From NCBI GenBank assembly GCA_030426005.1, contig JAUHZM010000199.1:1-5983 (forward strand): a stretch of DNA of 5,983 nt. The letters run 5' to 3'. The notes under the pieces are model-generated. The model saw only the letters and a list, made by a program, of their open reading frames with translations. It searched no databases and was not told the DNA's origin. Below are positions 5,629 to 5,983 of the stretch, piece after piece. Numbering within the stretch: position 1 is the first letter of the stretch; every line of letters begins with the position of its first letter. This DNA comes from Gammaproteobacteria bacterium. GTDB lineage: Bacteria; Pseudomonadota; Gammaproteobacteria; Arenicellales; Arenicellaceae. The translations under genes and the position numbers were made by a program.

Positions 5629-5983
5629 TCTATCAAAACGTGCGTTGGTGACCGGCGCTAGCTCGGGGATCGGGCTCGCATCAGCGCACGTGCTGCATGA
5701 AGCTGGGTACGTGGTAGAAGGCATTGCACGGACCACGCCGGATGCCACACCAAACTGGTTAGCAATGCATCAGATCGATCTATCTGAGTTGGACACGCTG
5801 CCGACTAAATTGCGTGATCTAAGCACGGATTTTGGGGTTCTGGTATTGAATGCCGGGTACGGGCGTTTCGGTGGTTTGGAGCAGTTTGCTTACCCGCAGA
5901 TACAGCACTTATTGAACACTAACCTCACAAGCAACGTGTTTCTGATCAAGCACTTTTTGCCGCATATGAAGCGCGCTGGTGGT
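5603..5983 (+). CDS. SDR family NAD(P)-dependent oxidoreductase, 3' end beyond window
   Basis: The first 127 codons of a short-chain dehydrogenase/reductase; the frame runs open to the window edge. The Rossmann dinucleotide motif TGASSGIG is at residues 17-24, the adenine-binding Asp in HQIDL at 59, the NAG motif at 83-85 and the structural/catalytic Asn in NTNL at 107. Arg43 after the second strand hints at NADP preference. The catalytic Ser-Tyr-Lys residues lie past the window end and cannot be checked. The chosen ATG overlaps the SPL-like gene by 26 nt and has no clear Shine-Dalgarno; it leaves a usual-length N terminus before the first strand (RALVTG), while a later TTG at 5645 would cut into that strand. 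The overlap implies translation coupled to the SPL-like gene. Substrate unknown. Confidence 0.9.
   Translation, partial: MKLNKVNPDLSKRALVTGASSGIGLASAHVLHEAGYVVEGIARTTPDATPNWLAMHQIDLSELDTLPTKLRDLSTDFGVLVLNAGYGRFGGLEQFAYPQIQHLLNTNLTSNVFLIKHFLPHMKRAGG

Overview
The window looks like chromosomal DNA of a free-living, probably marine or aquatic gammaproteobacterium of middling GC content. The evidence is a tRNA-Leu(CAA) gene with an encoded CCA end and a strong sigma70-type promoter, Shine-Dalgarno-led genes in short overlapping operons, AT-rich intergenic DNA, and a Tat-exported DUF1501 protein of a kind common in aquatic Gammaproteobacteria and Planctomycetes. The genus cannot be named from the sequence, and no phage, transposon or CRISPR signal was seen.

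Left part (1-2471). A Tat-signal DUF1501 protein is encoded on the minus strand (18-1634). A divergent intergenic region of about 290 bp separates it from a small plus-strand VOC/glyoxalase-fold protein (1928-2320). The VOC gene and a minus-strand tRNA-Leu(CAA) (2385-2471) converge on one bidirectional intrinsic terminator (2351-2372). The tRNA has its own promoter with a GC-rich discriminator.

Middle (2472-2922). This is about 450 bp without a recognisable protein gene. It is AT-rich and structured: a GC-rich hairpin whose U-tract lies only on the minus strand (2611-2643), a perfect 6-bp stem-loop (2715-2731), a 25-codon ORF with a purine-rich leader (2669-2746), and a 15-codon leader ORF (2879-2926) whose stop overlaps the start of the next gene as ATGA. 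It may hold a minus-strand small RNA or a small plus-strand gene; the two readings compete.

Right part (2923-5983). Four tightly packed plus-strand genes form one apparent operon: a GT-A family 2 glycosyltransferase, a short MTA/SAH-nucleosidase-like (PNP_UDP fold) protein with an extra C-terminal helical tail, a spore-photoproduct-lyase-like radical SAM protein, and an SDR oxidoreductase cut by the window end. Successive genes overlap by 4, 8 and 26 nt, which points to translational coupling and a shared pathway. An SPL-family radical SAM enzyme beside a nucleosidase-fold protein and a sugar transferase in a presumed non-sporeformer is the most interesting content here. The SPL-like protein keeps the iron-sulfur motif and several SPL-type segments, but differs at residues that matter for hydrogen transfer in Bacillus SPL, so it may act on another lesion, a modified nucleoside or another substrate. 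That function is inferred, not shown.
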